In this document: piece after piece, positions 18,201 to 25,905 of the stretch
Layout: every line of letters begins with the position of its first letter
Numbering within the stretch: the first letter of the stretch is position 1
Assembly: GCA_913049535.1 (NCBI GenBank)
Contig: CAJWYF010000010.1
Coordinates: forward strand, 1-45,120
Direction of reading: 5' to 3'
DNA from: an uncultured Synechococcus sp.
Lineage (GTDB): Bacteria; Cyanobacteriota; Cyanobacteriia; PCC-6307; Cyanobiaceae
Length of the DNA stretch: 45,120 nt
Notes under the pieces: generated by a model
Databases searched by the model: none
The model's input: only the letters and a program-made list of their open reading frames with translations
Told to the model about the DNA's origin: nothing
Made by a program: the position numbers and the translations under genes

Positions 18201-18459
18201 CCAGCTCTCGATCGAGGCCCTGCTCTCGTTGATGGCGTTTTTTGAGGCCAACCCCAGCGTCTGCTTTGAAGATCACCTGGCCCTTGATGTGGTGATCGGC
18301 CATGCCGTCCGCCTGGGCTGGCAAGCCGACCACCCGGACCGCAGTCCCAGCTTGTATCCCCAGCACAAGGCCGCCGCCTGGGATGGGTTTTATCGGCGCT
18401 CCCCGACCCGGTGCCGCGAGCTGTGCGTGGATGCGTTGCGCCAGCTGGCTGGGGTTTAG
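15298..18459 (+). CDS. GH15-like / phosphorylase kinase regulatory subunit-like protein
   Basis: The 1053-residue soluble protein starts with a segment typical of GH15 and of phosphorylase-kinase alpha/beta subunits: HPISGLMPASTAVTVHGDYS, DAWVRDGIYTIQAVWGMALAW, then DNAWGHLQLDATALFLLQLA and NASSIGLVKAALEAVDGLDPFG. The (alpha/alpha)6 barrel covers roughly residues 1-420, including SREANDNVPLLWSQSLWLLG. The C-terminal 600 residues are helix-rich, with LRKLLEAVYRRS and SPTRCRELCVDALRQLAGV, and resemble phosphorylase-kinase C-terminal regions. Homologues of this size occur in cyanobacteria. Whether it cuts alpha-glucans or only binds and regulates is unclear. It overlaps the convergent Gfo gene by four bases. 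Confidence 0.88.
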   Translation: MKTSLTTAPPALIQLDAQLDRVFLARQHPISGLMPASTAVTVHGDYSDAWVRDGIYTIQAVWGMALAWRRQGGRPQRVFELEQSVLALMRGLLRSMMGQAAKVERFKADQELLDALHAKYDTATGQPVVADNAWGHLQLDATALFLLQLAQLTRSGLVVVASQAQVAFLQNLIFYLSRAYRVADYGIWERGDKGNNGAPERNASSIGLVKAALEAVDGLDPFGPEGDGQQLLWVPPDAVVRLRRSLEALLPRESASKEVDSGCLAVIGYPAWAVERPELRRRTLEAIRRELGGRYGYARFRRDGHQTVVEDSSRLHYEPEELACFENIECQWPLFLAFELVTACVEERWEEARALDLRLRGLAIEQGPDAVLPELYRVPEAGVDAERRYPGSQSREANDNVPLLWSQSLWLLGQLLLEGLITPAELDPCGRRRPESPGCRQVRVALVPGDAAVADALAAEGLPMVTPGDGGVAVEPSHRLAEALQGVGACPALGLSGPSEGGLATLSVTRLYRCGERLTAFLPPVLEEGTFYLADDPEQLADAVLGELRLLQRHWQAQGEPLLLVPLAAAAFARRQEQMLALARSLASGAVGGVEVQLGTLEQHLPHLGCERLQLPPLAPAVPVPATPLRLAEASGHRSLTVAREQELELETTSVLDLAAQLWNSTSLREQAELLEQLQLRLGASGQIQAPDQPQPMPLRKLLEAVYRRSLEAGDWEPVRRCAGLLGLVHPHLEDALDDLLVRNRQLVVGRNYTDQSRISEPLDSSAIAARMRRFSGEDGRETLLQQELLLALEGLARQRPALLDGTLTFQLGQLLLLLTSELAAERKLSSSEAFEALCALPPHGIFRRLGVVLADLNRARAALERCEQLHLRGQALWLAPAPAAERPMGGCWLQHRLRQGALQRVPRNFYAGVWGLLQHCRGLLIGDKLERRNRLDSDLLAEKTPGEQNFAAVVDHLLSKIEAPEYRQLSIEALLSLMAFFEANPSVCFEDHLALDVVIGHAVRLGWQADHPDRSPSLYPQHKAAAWDGFYRRSPTRCRELCVDALRQLAGV

Positions 18460-19451
18460 AGCGGCTGCGGCAGCTGCAGCAGGCTCTGCTGTGGCTGTTC
18501 CACGGCCTGCTCGATCAGGTCAGCGAGTCGCAGGGCACGGGAGGCCTGCAGGCCATCCACAGCCGGTTTGGCGGCACCACGGACGCACTGGAGGAAGTGC
18601 TCCAGCTCGGCGTAGAGGGGCTCGGTCGGCGTGATGCTCACCTCCTCGATGAAGCCGTCGTGGCGGTAGAGCAATTCCCCTCGGGTTGCCGAGTAGGACT
18701 CCTGGGCGCGGCGATGGATGCGCAGGTTGCGGTGCAGAAAGTCCGCTTCCACCAGGCTGGCGCGGCAGTGAGCGCTGAGACAGCGCACCTTGCGGTGGCT
18801 CATCTTGCTGGCGGTGAGGCTGGCAGCCACGCCATTGGCGAAGTTGAGGGTGGCGGTGACGTAATCAATCGGTCCATCGCCGCTGCGGCCGCCAGCGGCA
18901 GCGAATCCCACCACAGGCGCTCCGGCCAGCTCCAGCACCAGGTCGATGTCGTGGATCATCAGATCGAGCACAACGGAAACATCGTTGGCGCGATCGGCAT
19001 GGGGGCTGTGGCGGCGGCCTTCAAGCACCACTACCTCTTCATTAGCCACCACATTGAGCAACTCGCGGAAGGCGGGGTTGAAGCGCTCGATATGCCCCAC
19101 CTGCAGCAGGCGGCCGGCCTGCTCGGCAGCAGCAATCAACTCCCTGGCTTCCTGCTCGCTGGCTGCGATCGGTTTTTCGATCAAAACGTGAACGCCGGCC
19201 TGCAGACAGGCCATGCCGACGGGGTGATGCAGCAGTGTGGGGACGGCGATACAGACCGCCTCCACCTCTGGAATCAGGGCGTTGTAGTCGGCGAACCACT
19301 CGCAACCGAACTGCTCCTTGGCCAGGGCCCCACGGGCGGCGTCGGGGTCTGCCACACCCACCAGTTCGGCATCCCGCAGCAGGCTCAGGACACGGGCGTG
19401 GTTCCAGCCCATGTTGCCGATGCCGATCACGCCCACCTTGACTGGTCTCAT
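18456..19451 (-). CDS. Gfo/Idh/MocA-family oxidoreductase
   Basis: The 331-residue NAD(P)-dependent enzyme has a Rossmann N-terminus, VKVGVIGIGNMGWNHARVL, the family EKP motif in VLIEKPIAASEQEARELI (about 94-111) and VGHIERFNPAFREL at about 120-133. The C-terminal half is the Gfo/Idh/MocA substrate domain with DLMIHDIDLVLELAG. Members oxidise or reduce sugars, inositols or biliverdin. The substrate here cannot be told; an UDP-sugar or other nucleotide-sugar dehydrogenase is one option because of the HIERFNP motif. It lies 33 bases downstream of the CNNM/CBS gene on the same strand. Confidence 0.92.
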   Translation of the reverse strand: MRPVKVGVIGIGNMGWNHARVLSLLRDAELVGVADPDAARGALAKEQFGCEWFADYNALIPEVEAVCIAVPTLLHHPVGMACLQAGVHVLIEKPIAASEQEARELIAAAEQAGRLLQVGHIERFNPAFRELLNVVANEEVVVLEGRRHSPHADRANDVSVVLDLMIHDIDLVLELAGAPVVGFAAAGGRSGDGPIDYVTATLNFANGVAASLTASKMSHRKVRCLSAHCRASLVEADFLHRNLRIHRRAQESYSATRGELLYRHDGFIEEVSITPTEPLYAELEHFLQCVRGAAKPAVDGLQASRALRLADLIEQAVEQPQQSLLQLPQPL

Positions 19452-19484
19452 CGGGCGGAGTGGCAGAGCGGTACGGGCAAGGGA

Positions 19485-20786
19485 TCAGTCCTGCTGGGGG
19501 GCCATTATCAACGCATCGGCGCGATCGCCGAGGCAGATCTTCACGTCCTCGATCCGCGGGCCATCCATGGTCAGCACTTCAAAGCGGTGACCGCCCCAGC
19601 GCAGGGCCTCGCCGGGGGAGGGGATGTGCTGGAGACGTTCGAGCAGAAATCCAGCCAATGTGTGGTGTCCATCGGCTTCCGGCAGCTTGAGGCTGAGGCG
19701 GCGATTGAGCTCGAAGATCTCTAGATCCGCGGCCACCCGCCAGCAGCCCTCTTCCATGGGCTGCACATCCGGAGGCCCCTCGTTCTCCTCGATTTCATCG
19801 CCGACGATCTCGCCGGTGAGATCGGCAATGGTCACCAGACCCTCGGTGCCCCCATGCTCATCAACCACCACCAGCAGGGGTTCGCCGCTGCGGATCCGCG
19901 GCAGCAAATCCGCCAGCGAAGCACTTTCCGAGATCCGCGCCACGCTGCGGATGTAGGGCGCCAGTGCGGAGTCCAACTGCAGCTCCCCGCGGGCCATGGG
20001 TTCGGCCAGCAGCCGCAGGTCCAGCAGGCCTCGGACATCATCCAGCGAGTCGCCGATCACCGGGAAGCGGGCGTGTTTGGTGCTCACCACCGCCTGCATC
20101 AGCTCGCCAAAGCACGCCGCCAGCGGCAGGGTGACCATGCCTGAGCGGGGCACCATGACCTCGCGCACCAGCGTGTCGCGTAGCGAGAAGACGCCTTCGA
20201 GGATGTTGCGCTCGTCGGGCTCCAGGCCGGTGACGGCATCGTTCTCAATCAGATTCTCCAGTTCACCGGCGGAGAGCGCTGGAACGAGGCGCCCCCAGCG
20301 GCGCGGCAGGCCTGCCGCCTGCAGCGCAGCATCAGTCAGCCGTCCGAGCACGGTCAGCAAAGGATCAAGGGCCCGGTTCATGGCTTCGAGCACCGGGCCC
20401 AGCCGCAGGGCTGCCGCCTCTGGATCCGCCAGGACCCAGGCTTTGGGAATCAGACCTCCCAAGAGGCTGACCGTGAACGTGAGCAGGAGGAAGACCACCA
20501 GCTCCAGCCAGGCAGGGGAAGCGCCGCCGCTGAGCAGGCCCAGCAGGTTGTGGCAGCCCCAACCCAGGGCCAGCAGCGCCAGGCTCAGACCGAGCTGGGT
20601 TGCCAGCAGGGTGCGCCTCAGCCGCTGCTGCAGCCGGGCCACGGCCTGGGCGTCGGTGTTGCCCTGCTCGGCCAGCTCCTCGACCCTGGTTGCGCGCAGT
20701 CGGATCAGGGCAAATTCACAGGCCGTGAAGAAGGCCAGCAGGGCCAGCAGCAGCAGCAGGGCGAGCAAGCGCAGGGCCAGACCCAT
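19485..20786 (-). CDS. CNNM/CBS-domain membrane protein (HlyC/CorC family)
   Basis: The 433-residue protein has an N-terminal CNNM (DUF21) domain of about four membrane helices beginning MGLALRLLALLLLLALLAFF and TACEFALIRLRATRVEEL. Next comes NILEGVFSLRDTLVREVMVPRSGM, the entry to a pair of CBS domains with FPVIGDSLDDVRGLLDLRLL, and then LLVVVDEHGGTEGLVTIADL. A C-terminal CorC/HlyC domain ends with LGDRADALIM. Members are linked to magnesium or other cation efflux and homeostasis; the ion is not known here. ATG 20786 is chosen because the first membrane helix starts there, although the frame is open for 55 more codons. Confidence 0.92.
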   Translation of the reverse strand: MGLALRLLALLLLLALLAFFTACEFALIRLRATRVEELAEQGNTDAQAVARLQQRLRRTLLATQLGLSLALLALGWGCHNLLGLLSGGASPAWLELVVFLLLTFTVSLLGGLIPKAWVLADPEAAALRLGPVLEAMNRALDPLLTVLGRLTDAALQAAGLPRRWGRLVPALSAGELENLIENDAVTGLEPDERNILEGVFSLRDTLVREVMVPRSGMVTLPLAACFGELMQAVVSTKHARFPVIGDSLDDVRGLLDLRLLAEPMARGELQLDSALAPYIRSVARISESASLADLLPRIRSGEPLLVVVDEHGGTEGLVTIADLTGEIVGDEIEENEGPPDVQPMEEGCWRVAADLEIFELNRRLSLKLPEADGHHTLAGFLLERLQHIPSPGEALRWGGHRFEVLTMDGPRIEDVKICLGDRADALIMAPQQD

Positions 20787-20823
20787 AAATGTTGTGCTGA
20801 GCAAGCCGGGATGCGGAACCGAA

Positions 20824-21009
20824 TTATGGATCGGCTGGGCTCTCTTGCCAGCTGCGGTGCAGGTGCTGCAGCAGGGGTGCCAGTGGATCGGCCATGGCTG
20901 AACCGGCGGCGGCGGCGGCCGGATCGGGCCAGCGCCTGCGAATCCGCTCACCCGCCTTCATCCGACGCCACAGCTGCTGCAGGCGTTGGTCTGGGGCAGG
21001 CTTGGACAA
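20824..21009 (-). CDS. possible small hypothetical protein
   Basis: A minus-strand frame of about 61 codons starts at TTG 21009 (LSKPAPDQRLQQLWRRMKAG) and extends upstream to TTG 21039. It is basic and Ala-rich and stops 37 bases before the CNNM gene. I recognise no family. CATAAT (complement of 21031-21036) would make a good -10 box just ahead of it, which favours the shorter start, but that box could equally serve the CNNM gene. The whole gap 20787-21083 is otherwise empty. Weak call. Confidence 0.3.
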   Translation of the reverse strand: MSKPAPDQRLQQLWRRMKAGERIRRRWPDPAAAAAGSAMADPLAPLLQHLHRSWQESPADP

Positions 21010-21083
21010 CCGAAGCGCGCTGAAACAAACATTATGCAACCCTTAATTTTCTGCCACTGATCAGGTGGGTTGTTGATGGCCGT

Positions 21084-21662
21084 TCAGCTCAGGCCCATCA
21101 CCTTGCGGTAAGCCGGTCGGGCCTGGGTGGCGGCGATGGTGGCCTGCACCGCCGGGTAGGGCCCGAGATCCAAATCGGGGAAGAACATCGGCAGGTAGGC
21201 CAGATAGGCGTTCACGGCGCAGTCAGCCACTCCCCAGCTGCCGCCCATCAGAGGATGGCCGCCATCGAGCAGGCCGTTGAGCACGCCCATCAGCCGCGGG
21301 AACTCTTTCTCTCGGTTGCTTGGAACAAACAGCGCCGTGGCCAGCGTGGCGTTAGCAAAAAGCACCCATTGGGCCGCCAGGCTGCGGCTGGCCGGGGTGC
21401 TGCATTCGCCGCTGAGCTCAGCGAGGTAGAGCAGGATTGCGCCACTTTCAAACAGCTGCAGCTGGCCGCCTGGACAGCTCGGGTCCTCGTGCACCAGCGC
21501 CGGGAGCTTTCCGAAGGGATTGATGCTCAAAAACGGCTGCCTGCTGTGCTCCCCCGCACGCATGTCCAGCATCCGCCAGTCGTAGCTGATGCCCTTCTCC
21601 TCCATGTACCAGCGCGGCATGGAGGCTCTCGTGCGGGCGCCGCCGTAGAGGGTGAGCGTCAT
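21084..21662 (-). CDS. glutathione S-transferase family protein
   Basis: The 192-residue protein has a thioredoxin-fold N-terminal domain, MTLTLYGGARTRASMPRWYM with the helix-1 region, then FLSINPFGKLPALVHED with the cis-Pro, and LFESGAILLYLAE with the ES glutathione-binding motif (about 71-72). The all-helical C-terminal domain has GGSWGVADCAVNAYLAYLPM, where the family's conserved N-capping Asp is present (VAD). The catalytic Tyr/Ser/Cys is not obvious; T11 or S14 are candidates. The substrate is unknown; detoxification or redox roles are typical. It lies just downstream of the tRNA with anticodon CAT on the same strand. Confidence 0.92.
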   Translation of the reverse strand: MTLTLYGGARTRASMPRWYMEEKGISYDWRMLDMRAGEHSRQPFLSINPFGKLPALVHEDPSCPGGQLQLFESGAILLYLAELSGECSTPASRSLAAQWVLFANATLATALFVPSNREKEFPRLMGVLNGLLDGGHPLMGGSWGVADCAVNAYLAYLPMFFPDLDLGPYPAVQATIAATQARPAYRKVMGLS

Positions 21663-21673
21663 CGAAAAGGGAA

Positions 21674-21746
21674 TGGGGGTCCCGGGGATCGAACCCGGCT
21701 AAGGCGAATTATGAGTTCGCTGCATTCACCAGATTGCTAGACCCCC
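21674..21746 (-). tRNA. tRNA-Met (anticodon CAT)
   Basis: On the minus strand, acceptor GGGGGTC pairs with GACCCCC. A short D-arm (GCA/TGC with GG in the loop) follows. The anticodon stem GCGAA/TTCGC has loop CTCATAA, giving anticodon CAT. The T-arm is CCGGG-TTCGATC-CCCGG and the discriminator base is A; CCA is not encoded. The paired G1-C72 excludes the usual bacterial initiator form. An elongator Met tRNA is most likely; an Ile-tRNA with lysidine-modified CAT cannot be excluded from sequence alone. Confidence 0.93.
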
Positions 21747-21773
21747 GGTCAGCGTTTCCATTTTGACCCAACC

Positions 21774-22253
21774 TCACCAGAGGCCCCGCACCGGCGCTGC
21801 ATCGGGCAGGGGCATGCGCTTGCGGATGCTGTTGCTGTAAGGACTCTCCAGGTCCGCCACCCGCCGCGGCAAGGGACTGCTCTGCTCCTCGAGCAGGGAG
21901 CGGTAAGTGTTTTCAATCGCGCTGCCATCCCAGACGATCGTCTGGTCGGGAAAACCAAATCCCATCACCTTTGTGCCGTCCCCACCACCCATGGAGATCC
22001 CCAGAAGATCGGTGAACTGATGGGTGATGTCGATCCCCCGCGCAAAGGGGGCGGTGTAGGAGAAGACCCGTTGATCCAGCAGTTCCGCAGTGGTCTGAAC
22101 AGGCCCGCAGCGGGTCACCTCCACCGGCTGCAGGGCGGTCTCTTCGCTGCTGCCCAAAGGCGCTTCATAGGTGGTGCTGCACACCACCGGCCCTGCCTGG
22201 GCGGGGATGCTCAGCAGCATCACGGTGGCGGCGGCGGCAGCGAGGCGGCCCAT
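21774..22253 (-). CDS. exported hypothetical protein
   Basis: The 159-residue product starts with a clear Sec signal peptide, [20 protein letters not shown], with predicted cleavage after AQA at residue 20. The mature part has two cysteines (about 25 and 49), which could form a disulfide, and segments [39 protein letters not shown] and [20 protein letters not shown]. It looks like a genuine periplasmic or outer-surface protein, but I do not recognise a family with known function. It diverges from pyrE with 59 bases between. The tRNA lies 27 bases downstream of its stop. Confidence 0.75.
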   Translation of the reverse strand: MGRLAAAAATVMLLSIPAQAGPVVCSTTYEAPLGSSEETALQPVEVTRCGPVQTTAELLDQRVFSYTAPFARGIDITHQFTDLLGISMGGGDGTKVMGFGFPDQTIVWDGSAIENTYRSLLEEQSSPLPRRVADLESPYSNSIRKRMPLPDAAPVRGLW

Positions 22254-22312
22254 GGAGCGGTTGCAGAGTCCCAGCGCAAGGTAAAAACGATGCAGCCCCC
22301 GCGCCAGCGCCC

Positions 22313-22882
22313 ATGTCCGGCCCCGATCCCCTGCTCGAGCTCCTCGTCAGGCGGGCCTACCGCCGTGGTCAGTTCACCCTGGCCTCCGGGCGTCGCAGCG
22401 AGCATTACGTCAACTGCAAGCCCGTCACCCTCAGCGGCCAGGGCGCTCTGCTGCTCGCACCGCAGCTGTTGCAACGGGTTGAGCCGGAAGCTGTCGCGGT
22501 GGCTGGCCTCACCCTCGGCGCTGATCCGATGGTGAGCTGGGTGGCCCATGCCGCCGCCATCGCCGGACGTGACCTTGATGCGTTGATCGTGCGCAAGGAG
22601 GCCAAGGGCCACGGCACCGGTGCCTGGCTGGAGGGGCCCTTGCCGGCGCCTGGCGCCCGCATCACCCTGCTGGAGGATGTGGTGACCAGCGGCGGCTCTG
22701 CGCTCAAGGCCGTGCATCAACTGCGCCAGGCCGGATACGTGTTGCAGCGGGTGGTGGCCATCGTTGATCGAGAAGAAGGTGGTGCCGCAGCGCTGCAGCA
22801 GGAGGGCCTGGAGCTGCACTCCCTCTATCGCCTCACTCAGGTGGCAGCGCTGCATGACGCCACAGCCGGAGATCAGTTGTGA
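22313..22882 (+). CDS. pyrE: orotate phosphoribosyltransferase PyrE
   Basis: PyrE converts orotate and PRPP to OMP in pyrimidine synthesis. The 189-residue protein shows [20 protein letters not shown] at the N-terminus (substrate loop), [17 protein letters not shown] in the flexible catalytic loop and the PRPP motif [18 protein letters not shown] with the consecutive acidic residues. ATG 22313 is the start. The stop overlaps the ygfZ start by four bases (GTGA), which indicates translational coupling. Confidence 0.95.
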   Translation: MSGPDPLLELLVRRAYRRGQFTLASGRRSEHYVNCKPVTLSGQGALLLAPQLLQRVEPEAVAVAGLTLGADPMVSWVAHAAAIAGRDLDALIVRKEAKGHGTGAWLEGPLPAPGARITLLEDVVTSGGSALKAVHQLRQAGYVLQRVVAIVDREEGGAAALQQEGLELHSLYRLTQVAALHDATAGDQL

Positions 22883-23724
22883 ACACGACTGTTGACCCTT
22901 GGGCCCTACCGCAGCAGCCGTTCCACTTCATGCTGCCGGTCTGGGTGCTGCCGCTCGATGGCCCTGATGCCTTGCGGGTGCTCCATGGCCAGACCACCCA
23001 GGACCTTCTCCATGCGCATGCCGGTGAGGAGCACAACACCTGCTGCGTCACCGCCACAGCGCGCATGGTGGCCCTGGCTGCGGTGCAGGTGCGCCCCGAT
23101 GGCGCTGACCTGATCGTCTCCGCTGGTGATGCCCAGGCCGTTCATCAGGCTCTCGATCGCGTGTTGTTCCCGGCAGATGATGTGCGCCTTGGCCTGCCGC
23201 AGCTCAGGCACTGGCATGGCTTGGTGCAGAGCGGCGGTGCCGACCGTGCTGCGGGCTGGGGTTTGCCGGGCCGCGCCTGGTTGCTGGATCCCGAGGAGCC
23301 CCTGCCAGAGCCCCTTGGTGCTGTTGAGCCCGTCACCGCTGCGCAGCAGGAGTGGCTGCGCCTGCGTCAAGGCATTCCTGCCGCTGGCGCTGAGTTGAGT
23401 GATGCGTTCAATCCACTGGAGCTGGGACTGCGGCCGCGGCTCAGCTTTGAGAAGGGCTGCTATCTGGGTCAGGAGACCCTGGCCAAGCTCAACTCTCGTG
23501 ATGGGGTCAAGCAACAGCTGCGTCGCTTCTGGGCACCGGATGGGGTGGAGCCCCCCAAGGCTGGGGAGACCTTGCTTGATGACTCCGGTGAGCGGGCTGC
23601 CCTGGTGACCTCGGTCCAGGGATCTATGGGACTGTTGTTATTGCGTCGCCGCTGCTGGAATCAGGAGTCGATCGCCGGACTGGCGTTGTCGCTGCCTTCT
23701 GCTGCGGTGTTTGACAGCCATTGA
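22879..23724 (+). CDS. ygfZ: YgfZ/GcvT-fold folate-binding protein
   Basis: The 281-residue protein has the GcvT-like fold of YgfZ, which uses tetrahydrofolate to support repair or assembly of Fe-S clusters. The signature K-x-C-Y-x-G-Q-E is present as KGCYLGQET at 192-200 with Cys194. [11 protein letters not shown] near the start and [15 protein letters not shown] before the signature also fit. The GTG start at 22879 lies inside the pyrE stop, so the two genes are coupled. The 3' end overlaps the convergent TM0106-type gene by 64 bases. A role in Fe-S maintenance is family knowledge, not shown here. Confidence 0.9.
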   Translation: MNTTVDPWALPQQPFHFMLPVWVLPLDGPDALRVLHGQTTQDLLHAHAGEEHNTCCVTATARMVALAAVQVRPDGADLIVSAGDAQAVHQALDRVLFPADDVRLGLPQLRHWHGLVQSGGADRAAGWGLPGRAWLLDPEEPLPEPLGAVEPVTAAQQEWLRLRQGIPAAGAELSDAFNPLELGLRPRLSFEKGCYLGQETLAKLNSRDGVKQQLRRFWAPDGVEPPKAGETLLDDSGERAALVTSVQGSMGLLLLRRRCWNQESIAGLALSLPSAAVFDSH

Positions 23725-25121
23725 GCCACAGCCCAGGTGGCGAGGCAGTCATCGCGGTTGTAGCGAAAGATCTGTTCGAGCAAATGGCGCTGGCGCTGGC
23801 CTTGCCACTGGCGCCACCAGAGCACGCAGCGGGCTCCTTCTGCAGCTGGTTGACTCCAGCGGAAGCCGCGCCAGCTGGCGACGGCTTTGAGTCCGTAGCT
23901 GCTGACGGGCAGTCGCCAGTGCTGGCGGACGCGCCGGTGCAGATCAATCAGGCCCTGCGGCGCGGCGTCCCCCTGCCGTTGGGCCAGGCGTCGCAGGGCA
24001 ATCACTTCCGTTTCGCCGTAGTGCAACACCGGCCAGCCGGGGTGTGCTGCCAGCAGGCGCTGCAGGCGTTGCCACAGGCGCGCTTCCCCGTGTTGCTGCA
24101 GGGCCAGCAGTGGACGGTAACGGGCGGTTTCGGGTGGCTGAAAGCCACCGCTGCTGCAGCGCTGCAGGGGAATGAATCCGTGCAGGAAATCATCGCGAGC
24201 ATCGGGGTCTGATTCGATGTCGTAAAGCAGGACACCCGGGGCGCTCTGCAGCTCTGGCAGGGGATCTGTGGGGGCATCGTCGAGGGCTTCTGCCATGCCG
24301 CTTTCCTGCACGCGGGCCTGGGCGATCAGCTCCAGTGCCAGCTCCGGCCGTTGTTCGCCCTGTCGCTCGAGCTGTTGCATGAGCCAGGCCGATGGAGTGG
24401 CCGACAGGGCCGCCCGATCGGCGATACCCAGGTCCTGCAGCATCTCCTGGCGCTTGGCGCCGATTCCGCTCACCTGACTGAGCTCCCCCTGCTGCTCTGC
24501 AACGGCATCACACCGGGCGCGCCAGCTGCACAGGGCGCACTTACGCCGGTCCTGGGTCAGTGGTGGAGGCTCGCGCCGCTTGAGGTCCTGCAGGAGTCGG
24601 GTCAGGGCTTGATCACGCTGCCGCGGCAGGTTGCCCCCCAGTCGCACCCGCTCGCGCTGACCGCGGGGATTGATCAGCAGGCCTTGCTGGGGACTGGAAC
24701 CCAGCAGGGGTTCCAGCAGGAGGGCCCAGTAGCTCAGGGTGAGTCGATGCTCGCGGGTGCCGTGCCGGCCAGGCTGCAGCAGGGCCGGTTGATAGCTGAA
24801 CGCCCCGAGGCGGCTGGGTTCACTGGAGCGCAGCAGCAGCGTGGGACGCCCCCGCAGAGCGCCGCGCCGCAGCAGCAGCAAACGCACTTCCGGGGCTCCA
24901 GCCTGCAGTGCCTGCAGGCCGGTGGCGTCCTCGAGGGGCTGGCTCACCAGGGTTTGCAGTCGCGCCTCCCGATCGGCCAGTTGCAAGGCGCGATGGGGGT
25001 TCCAGTGGCGGTCGCCCGGATCGCCGTGACGGTCCAGCCAGGCCTTGCGGCGGCAGCGCAGCCAGCTGCGCAGAAGCTTGTCGCTGAGCGGTGGCTCGGG
25101 GTTCGGCCGATGCTGCGCCAT
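23661..25121 (-). CDS. TM0106-family RecB-like protein with RNase H-like C-terminal domain
   Basis: The 486-residue protein has the layout of TM0106-type putative nucleases. Four cysteines could hold an Fe-S cluster as in Cas4/AddB: C23 (RCRRKAWLD) and C195, C198, C204 (KCALCSWRARC). A helix-hairpin-helix-like SGIGAKRQEMLQDLGI follows at about 218-233. The C-terminal RNase H-like exonuclease domain shows D301 and E303 in LLYDIESD, D393 in GLIDLHRR, and Y454/D458 in YNRDDCLATW, a DEDDy pattern. The RecB part seems to lack its usual acidic and ExK residues (about 85-115). It is divergent from the MBL gene. Confidence 0.87.
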   Translation of the reverse strand: MAQHRPNPEPPLSDKLLRSWLRCRRKAWLDRHGDPGDRHWNPHRALQLADREARLQTLVSQPLEDATGLQALQAGAPEVRLLLLRRGALRGRPTLLLRSSEPSRLGAFSYQPALLQPGRHGTREHRLTLSYWALLLEPLLGSSPQQGLLINPRGQRERVRLGGNLPRQRDQALTRLLQDLKRREPPPLTQDRRKCALCSWRARCDAVAEQQGELSQVSGIGAKRQEMLQDLGIADRAALSATPSAWLMQQLERQGEQRPELALELIAQARVQESGMAEALDDAPTDPLPELQSAPGVLLYDIESDPDARDDFLHGFIPLQRCSSGGFQPPETARYRPLLALQQHGEARLWQRLQRLLAAHPGWPVLHYGETEVIALRRLAQRQGDAAPQGLIDLHRRVRQHWRLPVSSYGLKAVASWRGFRWSQPAAEGARCVLWWRQWQGQRQRHLLEQIFRYNRDDCLATWAVAQWLSNTAAEGSDNASPAIDS

Positions 25122-25161
25122 GGAATCAAGCTAGAAGGGTGCCCGTCTGGAGGGGGTGGCG

Positions 25162-25905
25162 GTGCAGCTCACGTATTACGGAGCCAATGGCTGGTTGCTG
25201 GAACTGGCGGGCCTGCGGGTGCTGCTGGATCCCTGGCTGGTGGGGGCGTTGCGCTTTGGTGGGGCGAGCTGGTTTTTCGAAGGCACCCTGCCTCAGGACT
25301 GGCCTGTGCCTGCCTCACTCGATCTGCTGCTACTCACGCAGGGTCTGCCCGACCATGCCCATCCAGAGACGTTGAAGCTGTTGCCCAAGGACCTGCCAGT
25401 GGTGGGCTCCAAAGCCGCGGTGCAGCAGTGTCAGCGCCTGGGCTTCGCTGATTGCCGCAGCCTCACCCCCGGGGAGCGGATCGATTGGCGAGGTTTGGAG
25501 ATTCAGGCCACTGCCGGTGCTCCGGTGCCGAATGTGGAGAACGGCTACCTGTTGCGTGGCGGCGGCGAGAGCCTGTATCTCGAGCCCCATGGCTACCTCG
25601 ATGCCGATCTGCCTGGTGAAGCGCTCACGGCGGTGATCACCCCGGTGCTTGATCTGGCCTTGCCCGTGGCCGGGGCGTTCGTCAAAGGTCAGTCGGTGGT
25701 GCCTCAGTTGCTGGAGCGTTTTCAGCCGAAGTACCTGCTGGCCAGTACCGCTGGCGGCAACGTGCGCTACAGCGGTCTGCTGGAGCGATTGCTGCAGGCC
25801 CATGGATCCTCGGCAGAGGTGGAGGCTCAGCTGAGCGGCCGGCACCCGAGCACCCACTTCATTGATCCCGATCCAGGACACTGCTATGAGCTCAGCACCG
25901 TCTGA
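25162..25905 (+). CDS. MBL-fold-like protein with degenerate metal site
   Basis: The product of about 247 residues has the metallo-beta-lactamase beta pattern: VQLTYYGANGWLLELAGLRV followed by LLDPWLVG near the start. Where active members have HxHxDH it reads TQGLPDHAHPETL, so two of the histidines are replaced and DH remains. Later SLYLEPHGYL and KYLLASTAGG fit the fold. Start GTG 25162 is preferred because GGAGGGG at 25149-25155 is then at normal distance; GTG 25156 would touch that ribosome site. The stop shares one base with the next gene's ATG (TGATG), so it is coupled to the hexomutase. Hydrolase activity is uncertain. Confidence 0.85.
   Translation: MQLTYYGANGWLLELAGLRVLLDPWLVGALRFGGASWFFEGTLPQDWPVPASLDLLLLTQGLPDHAHPETLKLLPKDLPVVGSKAAVQQCQRLGFADCRSLTPGERIDWRGLEIQATAGAPVPNVENGYLLRGGGESLYLEPHGYLDADLPGEALTAVITPVLDLALPVAGAFVKGQSVVPQLLERFQPKYLLASTAGGNVRYSGLLERLLQAHGSSAEVEAQLSGRHPSTHFIDPDPGHCYELSTV

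Noticed and set aside
21674-21746. tRNA with CAT anticodon as initiator tRNA-fMet
   Set aside because: The first base pair of the acceptor stem is a regular G-C; bacterial initiator tRNAs lack pairing at this position.
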